From: Solobacterium sp.
Lineage (GTDB): Bacteria; Bacillota_I; Bacilli_A; Erysipelotrichales; Erysipelotrichaceae
Direction: 5' to 3'
Assembly (NCBI GenBank): GCA_017514645.1
Contig: JAFWJP010000027.1
Coordinates: 1 to 5,283, forward strand
DNA length: 5,283 nt
The notes under the pieces are model-generated. The model was not told the origin of the DNA and did not search any database. It saw nothing but the letters and a program-made list of their open reading frames with translations. Position numbers and translations under genes: made by a program. Below, in pieces: positions 1 to 5,283 of this stretch. How positions within the stretch are numbered: position 1 is the stretch's first letter; each line of letters opens with the position of its first letter.

Positions 1-983
1 AGCAGCGCAAACAGCAGACCAGCCGCAATTACGGTTCTCAGCATAAATGACCGGAGATCCGTCGGCAGATCGATGTGTATCTTTCCTGTCTGTCCGTTTA
101 CGACCGCATACGCAACCCGGTCACCCCTGCGCCAGGTAAGAAACCATACCGGCAGGAATACCGCTTCAGCGCCTTCATAACGGCTGTCCAGGAATTTCTG
201 AAGCTTTTTCCCTTTCGGCAACTTCAGTACAATACCGCCAAGGCCGTTTTTGATGTCTTCCACTGCACTGACAGCTGCTCTCTCCAGAACATCCTCCCGG
301 TACACTTCCGGATCAACATTCGGACGATCAGCGTACATTCCGGCCAGATACCCCGGACGGAATGGTTTCAGTTCCTTTTTCAGGAACGGCGCAATGTTTT
401 CCGCAATCGTGTCGTCAAAGTTTCTGGACGCATCATACGGTACCCCGTAAAGCCCCTTCTCTTTGATTTCTGCCCGTACTTCATATTCCTCGTGATAATC
501 ATAGCCAAGAGAGGTATAGTCCTTGTATCCGATGGCATCAAACGGTTCATCCCGGAATTTCACACGGTACATCCAGTAAGGAATATAGAACGGTCGGAAC
601 CGCTCTATGAATTCCGGATCCTTGAACTCCTTCGGAAGATACAGTTTGTTTTTCACTTCCCTGCTGTAAAGACGTTTGCAGGCTTCCTTGGAAATACTGA
701 ACGGAATCAGCTGCTTCGGCCGGTTCATTCCCTGAAGTTCACCTTCCAGAAGTGCTTCCGAACCGCAGTACGGACAATAGACAAGCGCTTCATCATTCAT
801 TGCCAGCAGTTCTGCACCGCAGCTGCGGCAATGATAGGTATGTGCTCCTCCCCAGTCTTCATCCATTGCGGCGTTGTTGTTGCGGTATTGATCAGGAGAA
901 AACGTTTGTCCGCAATGTTCGCAGACAAGTTTCCGCTGTTCGATGCTGTAATACAATGTACCGCCGCATTCAGGACATTTCAT
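1..983 (-). CDS. Double zinc-ribbon membrane protein (TFIIB-type zinc-ribbon-containing family), C-terminus cut by window edge
   Basis: The frame starts at ATG 981-983 and is open to the left edge, giving 327 complete codons with the C-terminus missing. Two Cys4 zinc ribbons open the protein: C3-x2-C6 with C21-x2-C24, and C52-x2-C55 with C70-x2-C73, both with 14 residues between the pairs. A central domain follows, with the conserved-looking FRPFYIPYW near residues 129-137. A second block around 275-308 carries LPVWF and VNGQTGK, typical of Bacillota proteins annotated as TFIIB-type zinc-ribbon proteins, often misnamed PriA-like helicases. No helicase motif is visible. Residues from about 313 turn hydrophobic and look like the start of a membrane segment, so I infer a membrane protein with cytoplasmic zinc ribbons. 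The start is fixed by an excellent Shine-Dalgarno just upstream and by the immediate MKCPECG. The biochemical function is unknown. Confidence 0.85.
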   Translation of the reverse strand, partial: MKCPECGGTLYYSIEQRKLVCEHCGQTFSPDQYRNNNAAMDEDWGGAHTYHCRSCGAELLAMNDEALVYCPYCGSEALLEGELQGMNRPKQLIPFSISKEACKRLYSREVKNKLYLPKEFKDPEFIERFRPFYIPYWMYRVKFRDEPFDAIGYKDYTSLGYDYHEEYEVRAEIKEKGLYGVPYDASRNFDDTIAENIAPFLKKELKPFRPGYLAGMYADRPNVDPEVYREDVLERAAVSAVEDIKNGLGGIVLKLPKGKKLQKFLDSRYEGAEAVFLPVWFLTWRRGDRVAYAVVNGQTGKIHIDLPTDLRSFMLRTVIAAGLLFAL

Positions 984-987
984 ACGA

Positions 988-997
988 TCACCTCCCT
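988..997 (-). promoter_or_regulatory. Strong ribosome binding site of the zinc-ribbon gene
   Basis: Read on the minus strand this is AGGGAGGTGA, a near-complete match to the 16S rRNA 3' end. GGAGG lies 7 bases before ATG 981-983. It is the strongest ribosome binding site in the window and settles the start codon of the zinc-ribbon gene. Confidence 0.85.
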
Positions 998-1018
998 GCA
1001 ACAGTATTTCACAGTTTT

Positions 1019-1027
1019 ATTATTGCA
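1019..1027 (-). promoter_or_regulatory. Candidate extended -10 promoter element for the zinc-ribbon gene
   Basis: The minus strand reads TGCAATAAT, an extended -10 form (TGn followed by one mismatch to TATAAT). It lies between the probable terminator of the channel gene and the zinc-ribbon ribosome binding site. It would give a leader of roughly 28 bases. No good -35 is seen at 17 bases (TCGGAA matches only partly). This is a weak, position-supported call. Confidence 0.3.
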
Positions 1028-1050
1028 TGATTGCGATTGATTTCCGACAG

Positions 1051-1083
1051 AAAGAAAACTGCATCTGCTGTATGCAGCGCAGT
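1051..1083 (-). terminator. Probable intrinsic terminator after the MscS-type channel gene
   Basis: On the minus strand, a few bases after the TAG stop at 1087-1089, the arms CTGCAT (1072-1077) and ATGCAG (1059-1064) form a 6-bp stem with a 7-base loop, followed by TTTTCTTT (1051-1058). An alternative fold pairs ACTGC with GCAGT (1079-1083 and 1058-1062) around an inner GCTG/CAGC stem. The T tract is interrupted by a C, so termination may be partial. It separates the channel gene from the zinc-ribbon gene. Confidence 0.5.
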
Positions 1084-1086
1084 CCT

Positions 1087-3783
1087 CTATGATTCTTTCT
1101 TCTCTTCTGTTTCCTGCGGAAGATCAGCCATGGTCTTTCTACCGGTCATATCGAACTGGGATACCGTAACGTTCGGGAACGGTACGTTGATGCCGTTGCG
1201 GTAGAAGATCTGCAGTACTTCCTTGTTCAGGAAGCGGTTCATGCCGCGTACGTTCTGCTCGCTGCAGCGGGCGATGACCGTCATCGATACTCCGCTGTCA
1301 CCCAGCCCGGATACACCGAGATAGGTAGGACCGTCCACGATCTTGTCGTTCTTCTCCTTCAGCTTCGGCAGTTCACGTGCCAGTACGGCTTCGACGTAGT
1401 CGATATCCTGGCCGTATTCGATACTGATCGTCGCCGAGGCGACAGATGTTTCCTTCGTCATGTTCAGGACGCCGGAAATCTCGCTGTTATTGTAGATCTT
1501 GATATTGCCGTCAGGTGCCATGATCTTGGTCGTACGCAGTCCGATGTCCATGACCGTACCACGGTAATTGTTGATGGTCACGATATCGCCGACCCGGAAC
1601 TCTCCTTCAAATACGATAAAGATACCGGCAATGATATCCTTGATCAGACTCTGGGCGCCAAGACCGATCACCAGTGACAGCAGACCTGCACTGGCCAGCA
1701 GGTTGAATGATTCCATGCCCGCAAGATACAGACAGTAGAACAGCGCACCGAGCGATCCGCCGTACTTGACGACCGACAGCAGCAGATGACCGATGGTTTC
1801 ACCCCTGGCACCCAGCAGCTGGGTCGTGATGTGCACCGGAATCCGGAACAGCGCAATGCCGACAGCCGTAAAGATCAGTACCAGCGCACAGGCACTGAGC
1901 GCAAATACATTCATTCCCCTGTCCCAGTCACCGCTGAGAATGTAATGAATGATGGAATTGTCTTCAAAGAAGCGGTCAACGCCGAAAACCGAGACCAGCA
2001 CATATGCTACGAGAATACCTCCTATCACACTGAGCAGTACCATGAGTTTCTGCTCCGGGCTTCGTTCACTCCACGGAATATGACGGTTGTCCCAGCGGGC
2101 TGCGGCCTTGACTGTCGAAGACCGGTGACCGGACGGCAGGATGATGCTGAAGATTGCCGAATCCAGACCGCTGCCTGTAACCGTAGCACTCATCGTCTCG
2201 TACAGGTATTCTTCTTCCTTTGTCGTAATTGTAACCGTACCGGAAAGTATCAGAATCATGATCAGGCTGACCAGGGATGTGATCAGCGCAATAATGGTCC
2301 GTGACTGGTACATATTGCTGCGGGGGAGCGCCGTGCCGATATAATACCCATCCGTATAATGGAAATACGAGAAGTATTCCACACCGTTGATCCTGGCAAA
2401 TCCATAGTAGTCCAGCCCAGTGAACGCCTTCGCCGATACACCGAGTTCCTCGGCTGTTTTCCCGATACTGGCTTCCGATGGCGAATACATGCAGGTATGC
2501 GCCTCATCACCAGAGAACAGAACGATAAAGCCTCCGTAGAGCATATCCGATGACAGTACGCTGCTCACATCCGTGGATGCCAGCAGACGTTCAGACAATT
2601 CCGCCTTCAGACCGATCTGCAGCAGGGAACGGTGTTCGGTCACACCTTCTGCTTCACGGTCAAACTGCGAACGGTAGACCGTATTCCCTTCTTCATCCAC
2701 CGAAGTATAGTAATTGAACCGGACACCGACATACTGACCTTCTGATCCGATATCGTTCATCATCGCTTCCTGGATCAGAATATCCTTTCTGCCGTCCAGA
2801 ACCTCCAGGAACGCATAGGACTGTGACTGCGGATCATGGCTGATGGTAAAGTACCAGTTCTCCGTATTGGTCGCAATGGTACGCCCGTCTTCGTTATAAA
2901 TATAGATGGATTCCAGATCATTGGCATCGCACAGTTCCTGCAGCCTTGCAGAATACGCCGACGAGCGCAGTCTGTTTCCTTCATCATCAAGCAGGTATAC
3001 CCGGTTGCCGTCTTCGTCAAAGACAGAATAGTAGCTGCCACTCTCGGTATTCAGGGCCGAAGGGTCTTCCTCCAGCAGATAGGAGATCAGCCTCGCTTTG
3101 GACAGGAACATCCGGTTGTAGTAGTTCTGGATCACCTCACGGTTTTTCAGGCTTTCCTCATAACGGGCGGTGACCTCATCCAGAGCCAGTTTTGAATTCT
3201 CAATCCCCTGCGAGATCTCCAGAAGCGTCTGGGTATAGAACGAAATCCCGTAGATTACGAACACACCCATCATCATCAGCGGGAACACTTTCCGGAAGAT
3301 CGATTTATCGAAGATCAGAGGATTCCCCTCTTTGTTTCCGAAATACGTTTTATCTGTATTGACTGCATTGCGGACGAAATCATTGCGGACAATAATCGCG
3401 TAGACCAGGCACATGATCATGACCAGCACGAAGCCGGTGATGGACCAGAACAGAACATAGCGGTCATTGGCCAGAATGATATTGGTATCCGCAACAGCGC
3501 AGATGACCGTGCTCGTACCGAATTGCCGTGATACACAGTGGTATCTGGTGCCGTTGATCGTCTGGATCCCGGCATAGCCGTCCGTCAGCGCTTCTTCTGT
3601 CAGTCCGGTCTCAAGGGCGTTCTGGCCGGTCAGAATCTCATTGCCGTTCTGATAGTACAGAAAGGAATCATCCACGGTATTGACTGCGAACATAAACCCG
3701 TCATTGGAAACCGGTGCCCTGCTGAGTACAACCGATACATCCTTCAGGGATTCGATCTGTACATCAAGTACAGACGCATCCAT
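1087..3783 (-). CDS. Downstream open part of the broken channel gene: second half of sensor 1, sensor 2 and MscS channel domain
   Basis: This is the 898-codon stretch open after the second TAA. It begins at an ATG in the middle of the first sensor, with no Shine-Dalgarno at usable distance (AAGGA lies about 19 bases upstream), so this start is probably not natural. Residues 29-133 finish sensor 1 and its exit TM. TM 167-187, sensor 190-493 and TM 495-517 form the second module. TMs near 580-601, 624-646 and 666-690 precede the MscS signature at 692-780. There AGLLSLVIGLGAQSLIKD gives the Gly/Ala-rich pore helix, EGEFRVGDIV starts the beta domain, and PDGNIKIYNNSEI matches the family's loop (PNGKI in E. 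coli MscS). The C-terminal alpha/beta domain runs to about 880. The channel part itself looks intact. If expressed alone it would lack the first TM and half a sensor. Family assignment is confident; expression is doubtful. Confidence 0.7.
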   Translation of the reverse strand: MDASVLDVQIESLKDVSVVLSRAPVSNDGFMFAVNTVDDSFLYYQNGNEILTGQNALETGLTEEALTDGYAGIQTINGTRYHCVSRQFGTSTVICAVADTNIILANDRYVLFWSITGFVLVMIMCLVYAIIVRNDFVRNAVNTDKTYFGNKEGNPLIFDKSIFRKVFPLMMMGVFVIYGISFYTQTLLEISQGIENSKLALDEVTARYEESLKNREVIQNYYNRMFLSKARLISYLLEEDPSALNTESGSYYSVFDEDGNRVYLLDDEGNRLRSSAYSARLQELCDANDLESIYIYNEDGRTIATNTENWYFTISHDPQSQSYAFLEVLDGRKDILIQEAMMNDIGSEGQYVGVRFNYYTSVDEEGNTVYRSQFDREAEGVTEHRSLLQIGLKAELSERLLASTDVSSVLSSDMLYGGFIVLFSGDEAHTCMYSPSEASIGKTAEELGVSAKAFTGLDYYGFARINGVEYFSYFHYTDGYYIGTALPRSNMYQSRTIIALITSLVSLIMILILSGTVTITTKEEEYLYETMSATVTGSGLDSAIFSIILPSGHRSSTVKAAARWDNRHIPWSERSPEQKLMVLLSVIGGILVAYVLVSVFGVDRFFEDNSIIHYILSGDWDRGMNVFALSACALVLIFTAVGIALFRIPVHITTQLLGARGETIGHLLLSVVKYGGSLGALFYCLYLAGMESFNLLASAGLLSLVIGLGAQSLIKDIIAGIFIVFEGEFRVGDIVTINNYRGTVMDIGLRTTKIMAPDGNIKIYNNSEISGVLNMTKETSVASATISIEYGQDIDYVEAVLARELPKLKEKNDKIVDGPTYLGVSGLGDSGVSMTVIARCSEQNVRGMNRFLNKEVLQIFYRNGINVPFPNVTVSQFDMTGRKTMADLPQETEEKKES

Positions 3784-3981
3784 GCCCAGAACAAACAGAT
3801 AATCCTTTCCTTAGAAGGAACACGGTACGGAATAGAAGTAATAATAGCCGTAGCGGTTGTCCTCCATCGCCGGAACGATCGAACCATCTTCTTTCCGTGT
3901 ACCATGGATCAGTTTCAAGGCACTGCTGGGTGTCAGCAGTTCCCGGCGGACAAGATCCTCCTGATACAGTTCAGGATCCGG

Positions 3982-4392
3982 TTACATCACCACCTTGGCT
4001 TCGGTATCCATCAGGAACAGATAATCCGCACCGGAGCGTTCGATTACATCCCGGAAGACTTCAGACCGTGTTTCTGTATCCGCAGTGCCGAGGGAGTCAA
4101 ACAGGCCGCTGGTCATCAGGTGATAGAGATCGTTCACCATATCCTGGTTGCCGTCATGGAAGATCCGGGTCAGTTCGCTGACATCGTCCTGATTGGTTTC
4201 CAGAACTTCGATTGCTTCTTCCAGTGCCTGTTCACTGTTTGCACGCTGCTTGTAGATGGCTGTCCTGTTCTGCATCTGACGCAGGAATACACCGATCAGC
4301 ACCGCTCCGAGAATGATCAGAACCGCATTGAAAACAACCTTGGCAAAAAAGTAGGTATTCGCTTTTTTCCTGATCTCTTTGTGTTCAGCCAT
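3982..4392 (-). CDS. N-terminal piece of the broken channel gene (TM plus start of the first Cache-like sensor)
   Basis: This 136-codon piece begins at ATG 4390-4392, preceded by GAGG 7 bases upstream, which is the natural start of the whole channel gene. It has a basic N-terminus (HKEIRKK), one membrane helix at about 18-38, then an extracellular helical stretch rich in Glu and Asn (about 42-95). It ends at the first Cache-type beta strand, ADYLFLMDTEAKVVM, just before the TAA. The strand after the stop continues in the same frame with PDPELYQEDL, as a Cache domain should. On its own this peptide would be a membrane-anchored fragment without a complete fold. It resembles the start of the second sensor module (NS..AL.E pattern). 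I regard it as a gene fragment, not an independent protein. Confidence 0.6.
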   Translation of the reverse strand: MAEHKEIRKKANTYFFAKVVFNAVLIILGAVLIGVFLRQMQNRTAIYKQRANSEQALEEAIEVLETNQDDVSELTRIFHDGNQDMVNDLYHLMTSGLFDSLGTADTETRSEVFRDVIERSGADYLFLMDTEAKVVM

Positions 4393-4405
4393 AATGGTTC
4401 CTCAC

Positions 4406-4454
4406 GCATTCAGAATGCAGCAACTATCAGTATACACAATTTCCGGTTCAGAAC
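4406..4454. repeat. Pair of short palindromes sharing the core TTCAGAA in the MgtC-channel gap
   Basis: Plus strand GCATTCAGAATGC (4406-4418) and GTTCAGAAC (4446-4454) are both near-perfect palindromes around the core TTCAGAA, with centres 38 bases apart. They flank the candidate -10 box at 4429-4434. The left copy lies directly beside the channel ribosome binding site and could instead act as a small RNA hairpin. They could be an operator pair, but short palindromes arise by chance and I have no known regulator to match them. Confidence 0.3.
4429..4434 (-). promoter_or_regulatory. Candidate -10 box upstream of the channel gene
   Basis: The minus strand reads TATACT, one mismatch from TATAAT, in the 63-base gap between the MgtC stop and the channel start. 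It would give a leader of about 30 bases. No convincing -35 hexamer is present at 16-18 bases. The channel gene may therefore be read from this weak site, from readthrough of the mgtC-like transcript, or both. Confidence 0.25.
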
Positions 4455-4455
4455 G

Positions 4456-5106
4456 TTATATCAGTTCCGCCTGCTTCACTGCAGGAAGTGCCCGTAGTGC
4501 ATCCATGACAGTAAGCGGGTCAATGTCCCGGAACGTATAGATCTCGGTTGTCAAAATCCAGCCGTCCTCTCCGTCTGAATGCAGTGTGTTTTCCGTATGG
4601 CGGAAACCGATCTGTTTCAGACAGTCCGTGATCTCGTGGACTTTGGCATTGCGGTCCAGATGGATCCGCAGGTTCATGATGTTTCTGGGTGCACTGAAGA
4701 CAAAGAGATTGCTGAAGAGGATCTGTATCAGCAGAATGCCGCACGCCGCAGCGATCCCGAGCACATACATCCCTGCACCGAAGCACATGCCGATTGCCGC
4801 CGTTGTCCAGATTCCGGCAGCCGTCGTCAGTCCCTGGATCACATCGTGGCGGACAAAGATGATACCGGCGCCGATGAAACCGATGCTGGTGACGACGTTG
4901 GCCGCGACCCTGGCCGGATCCGGGTTCCCGTATTCAAAGAACCCATACTTGGATATGATCATCAGCACACAGGCCCCGAGCGCAACAATCGCATGTGTAC
5001 GGATACCCGCTTCTTTCGCCCTGGTGTGCCGTTCATAGCCGACCAGAGCCCCGGCAATTACGGAAGCCGCAATCCGGAACAGCCAATCAATTTCAAAAAC
5101 CATCAT
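4456..5106 (-). CDS. MgtC/SapB-family inner-membrane protein
   Basis: This 216-residue protein has the full MgtC/SapB signature: GALVGYERHTRAKEAGIRTH (19-38), DPARVAANVVTSIGFIGAG (63-81) and GLTTAAGIWTTAAIGM (92-107). About five hydrophobic segments lie before residue 137. A soluble tail (about 145-216) follows, with an alternating beta/alpha pattern like the ACT-like C-terminal domain of longer MgtC proteins. In Salmonella MgtC supports survival at low Mg2+ and in macrophages and acts on the F1Fo ATP synthase. Many homologues in non-pathogens have no assigned role, so magnesium transport should not be assumed. The first of two adjacent ATGs is chosen because AGGAG (5113-5117) lies 6 bases upstream; the second ATG, 9 bases away, is also possible. 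It ends with TAA and is followed after 63 bases by the channel gene, which suggests possible co-transcription. The length is normal and no damage is visible. Confidence 0.93.
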   Translation of the reverse strand: MMVFEIDWLFRIAASVIAGALVGYERHTRAKEAGIRTHAIVALGACVLMIISKYGFFEYGNPDPARVAANVVTSIGFIGAGIIFVRHDVIQGLTTAAGIWTTAAIGMCFGAGMYVLGIAAACGILLIQILFSNLFVFSAPRNIMNLRIHLDRNAKVHEITDCLKQIGFRHTENTLHSDGEDGWILTTEIYTFRDIDPLTVMDALRALPAVKQAELI

Positions 5107-5112
5107 GAAGAT

Positions 5113-5117
5113 CTCCT
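5113..5117 (-). promoter_or_regulatory. Ribosome binding site of the MgtC-family gene
   Basis: The minus strand reads AGGAG, 6 bases before ATG 5104-5106 and 9 before the second ATG at 5101-5103. Both spacings are workable, so the protein could begin Met-Met-Val or Met-Val. Confidence 0.7.
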
Positions 5118-5146
5118 GTCATGCATCAACATATTTCTGTACTATC

Positions 5147-5176
5147 ATTCTATTCCGAATTTGAATCTTTCCGCAA
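5147..5176 (-). promoter_or_regulatory. Candidate sigma-70-type promoter for the MgtC-family gene
   Basis: The minus strand reads TTGCGG (5171-5176) and TAGAAT (5147-5152), separated by 18 bases. The -10 matches 5 of 6 consensus positions and the -35 matches 3 of 6. The -35 overlaps the end of the T tract of the preceding terminator. Transcription would start near 5140, giving a leader of about 33 bases. Location directly after a terminator and before a start codon supports the call, but the -35 is weak. Confidence 0.35.
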
Positions 5177-5203
5177 AAAAAGATCCTGCATTTCTGCAGG
5201 ATC
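5175..5203 (-). terminator. Intrinsic terminator of the upstream partial gene
   Basis: On the minus strand GATCCTGCA (5195-5203) pairs perfectly with TGCAGGATC (5182-5190) around a GAAA tetraloop, followed by seven Ts (5175-5181). The hairpin begins 8 bases after the TAA stop at 5212-5214. This is a textbook Rho-independent terminator and shows that the MgtC-family gene starts a new transcription unit. Confidence 0.9.
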
Positions 5204-5211
5204 CACCATGA

Positions 5212-5283
5212 TTACTGATTGTATTCCGGATCCGTGGACTTGACATAGACGTCATGTGCGCCGCCTTCCACTATGGATGTCGA
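5212..5283 (-). CDS. C-terminal 23 codons of an unidentified gene
   Basis: The minus-strand frame entering from the right edge ends with EGGAHDVYVKSTDPEYNQ and TAA at 5212-5214. A strong terminator follows directly, which supports this being the true end of a gene. The visible piece is hydrophilic with no recognisable motif, so I assign no function. Its value here is that it shows TAA serving as a normal stop codon in this genome. Confidence 0.6.
   Translation of the reverse strand, partial: STSIVEGGAHDVYVKSTDPEYNQ

Larger units (their letters stand above)
1087..4392 (-). pseudogene. Large sensor-coupled MscS-type mechanosensitive channel gene interrupted by two in-frame TAA codons
   Basis: ATG at 4390-4392 to TAG at 1087-1089 is one continuous frame of 1101 codons, broken by TAA at codon 137 (3982-3984) and codon 194 (3811-3813), with no frameshift. 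Reading through both, the layout is: TM about 18-38; a Cache-like extracellular sensor about 39-311 containing both stops; TM 312-336; a short cytoplasmic loop; TM about 370-390; a second Cache-like sensor about 393-696; TM about 698-720; a charged linker; three TMs about 783-804, 827-849 and 869-893; then the MscS pore helix and beta/alpha-beta domains about 895-1085. MscS-family channels open under membrane tension to release solutes on hypo-osmotic shock, and the sensors suggest added ligand control. Continuity of domain logic across both stops shows it was one gene. Recent pseudogene or sequence error is most likely; stop readthrough is less likely. Confidence 0.8.

Noticed and set aside
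75..1040. A 321-codon plus-strand ORF opposite the zinc-ribbon gene
   Set aside because: It is a shadow of the minus-strand gene, which has clear zinc-ribbon motifs and a strong ribosome binding site. The plus-strand product shows no recognisable domain.
3957..3962. AGGAGG on the minus strand just after the first in-frame stop, as a possible re-initiation site
   Set aside because: No start codon sits at a suitable distance: a TTG follows after only 3 bases and is out of frame, and the in-frame ATG at codon 176 is far away and followed by the second TAA.
4456..4458. Possible fusion of the MgtC-family and channel genes by readthrough, since they share a reading frame
   Set aside because: The 63-base gap contains an additional in-frame TGA, the MgtC-family protein ends at its usual length, and the channel has its own ribosome binding site. 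The shared frame has a one-in-three chance.
3538..4497. A 319-codon plus-strand ORF spanning the disrupted part of the channel gene
   Set aside because: I considered whether this is the real gene and the minus-strand stops are irrelevant. The minus strand carries TM and Cache patterns that continue on both sides, and the plus-strand product has no family resemblance, so it is antisense shadow.
4579..5211. Plus-strand ORFs opposite the MgtC-family gene
   Set aside because: The minus-strand MgtC/SapB signature is unmistakable and fills the region. The overlapping plus-strand frames are shadows.
1..5283. CRISPR arrays, tRNA or rRNA genes, insertion sequences, prophage genes
   Set aside because: No repeat-spacer periodicity, tRNA-like cloverleaf, transposase motif or phage protein was seen on either strand. 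The window is ordinary membrane-protein-rich chromosome apart from the broken channel gene.

Overview
The window looks like chromosomal DNA from a Gram-positive bacterium, probably a gut-type anaerobe of the Bacillota (an Erysipelotrichia- or Clostridia-like lineage). This is an inference from moderate GC content, a very strong AGGGAGGTGA-type Shine-Dalgarno, intrinsic terminators with T tracts, and the protein families present. I cannot name a species. Every gene I can support is on the minus strand, so the region reads from high to low coordinates. All long plus-strand ORFs are antisense shadows.

Layout in transcription order: (1) 5212-5283, the last 23 codons of an unidentified gene, followed by a clean hairpin terminator (5175-5203). 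(2) 4456-5106, an intact MgtC/SapB-family membrane protein with its own leader. (3) 1087-4392, a single reading frame of 1101 codons for a very large MscS-type mechanosensitive channel with two extracellular Cache-like sensor modules. This frame is broken by two in-frame TAA codons (3982-3984 and 3811-3813). Simple ORF calling therefore sees an N-terminal 136-residue piece and an 898-residue piece. (4) A 103-base intergenic stretch (984-1086) with a probable terminator and a candidate promoter. (5) 1-983, the first 327 codons of a membrane-anchored double zinc-ribbon protein that runs off the left edge. No gene-free stretch exceeds 300 bases.

MgtC and the channel are only 63 bases apart and may be co-transcribed. 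Both are inner-membrane proteins of the kind linked to ionic or osmotic homeostasis, so a joint envelope or ion-stress role is plausible but inferred. The zinc-ribbon gene appears to be a separate transcription unit.

The main point of interest is the channel gene. It combines a duplicated TM-Cache-TM sensor with an MscS pore, and two stop codons lie only 57 codons apart in the first sensor while the rest of the frame stays open. TAA ends two other genes here in the normal way, so genome-wide reassignment of TAA is unlikely. Recent pseudogenisation or sequence error is the more economical explanation.
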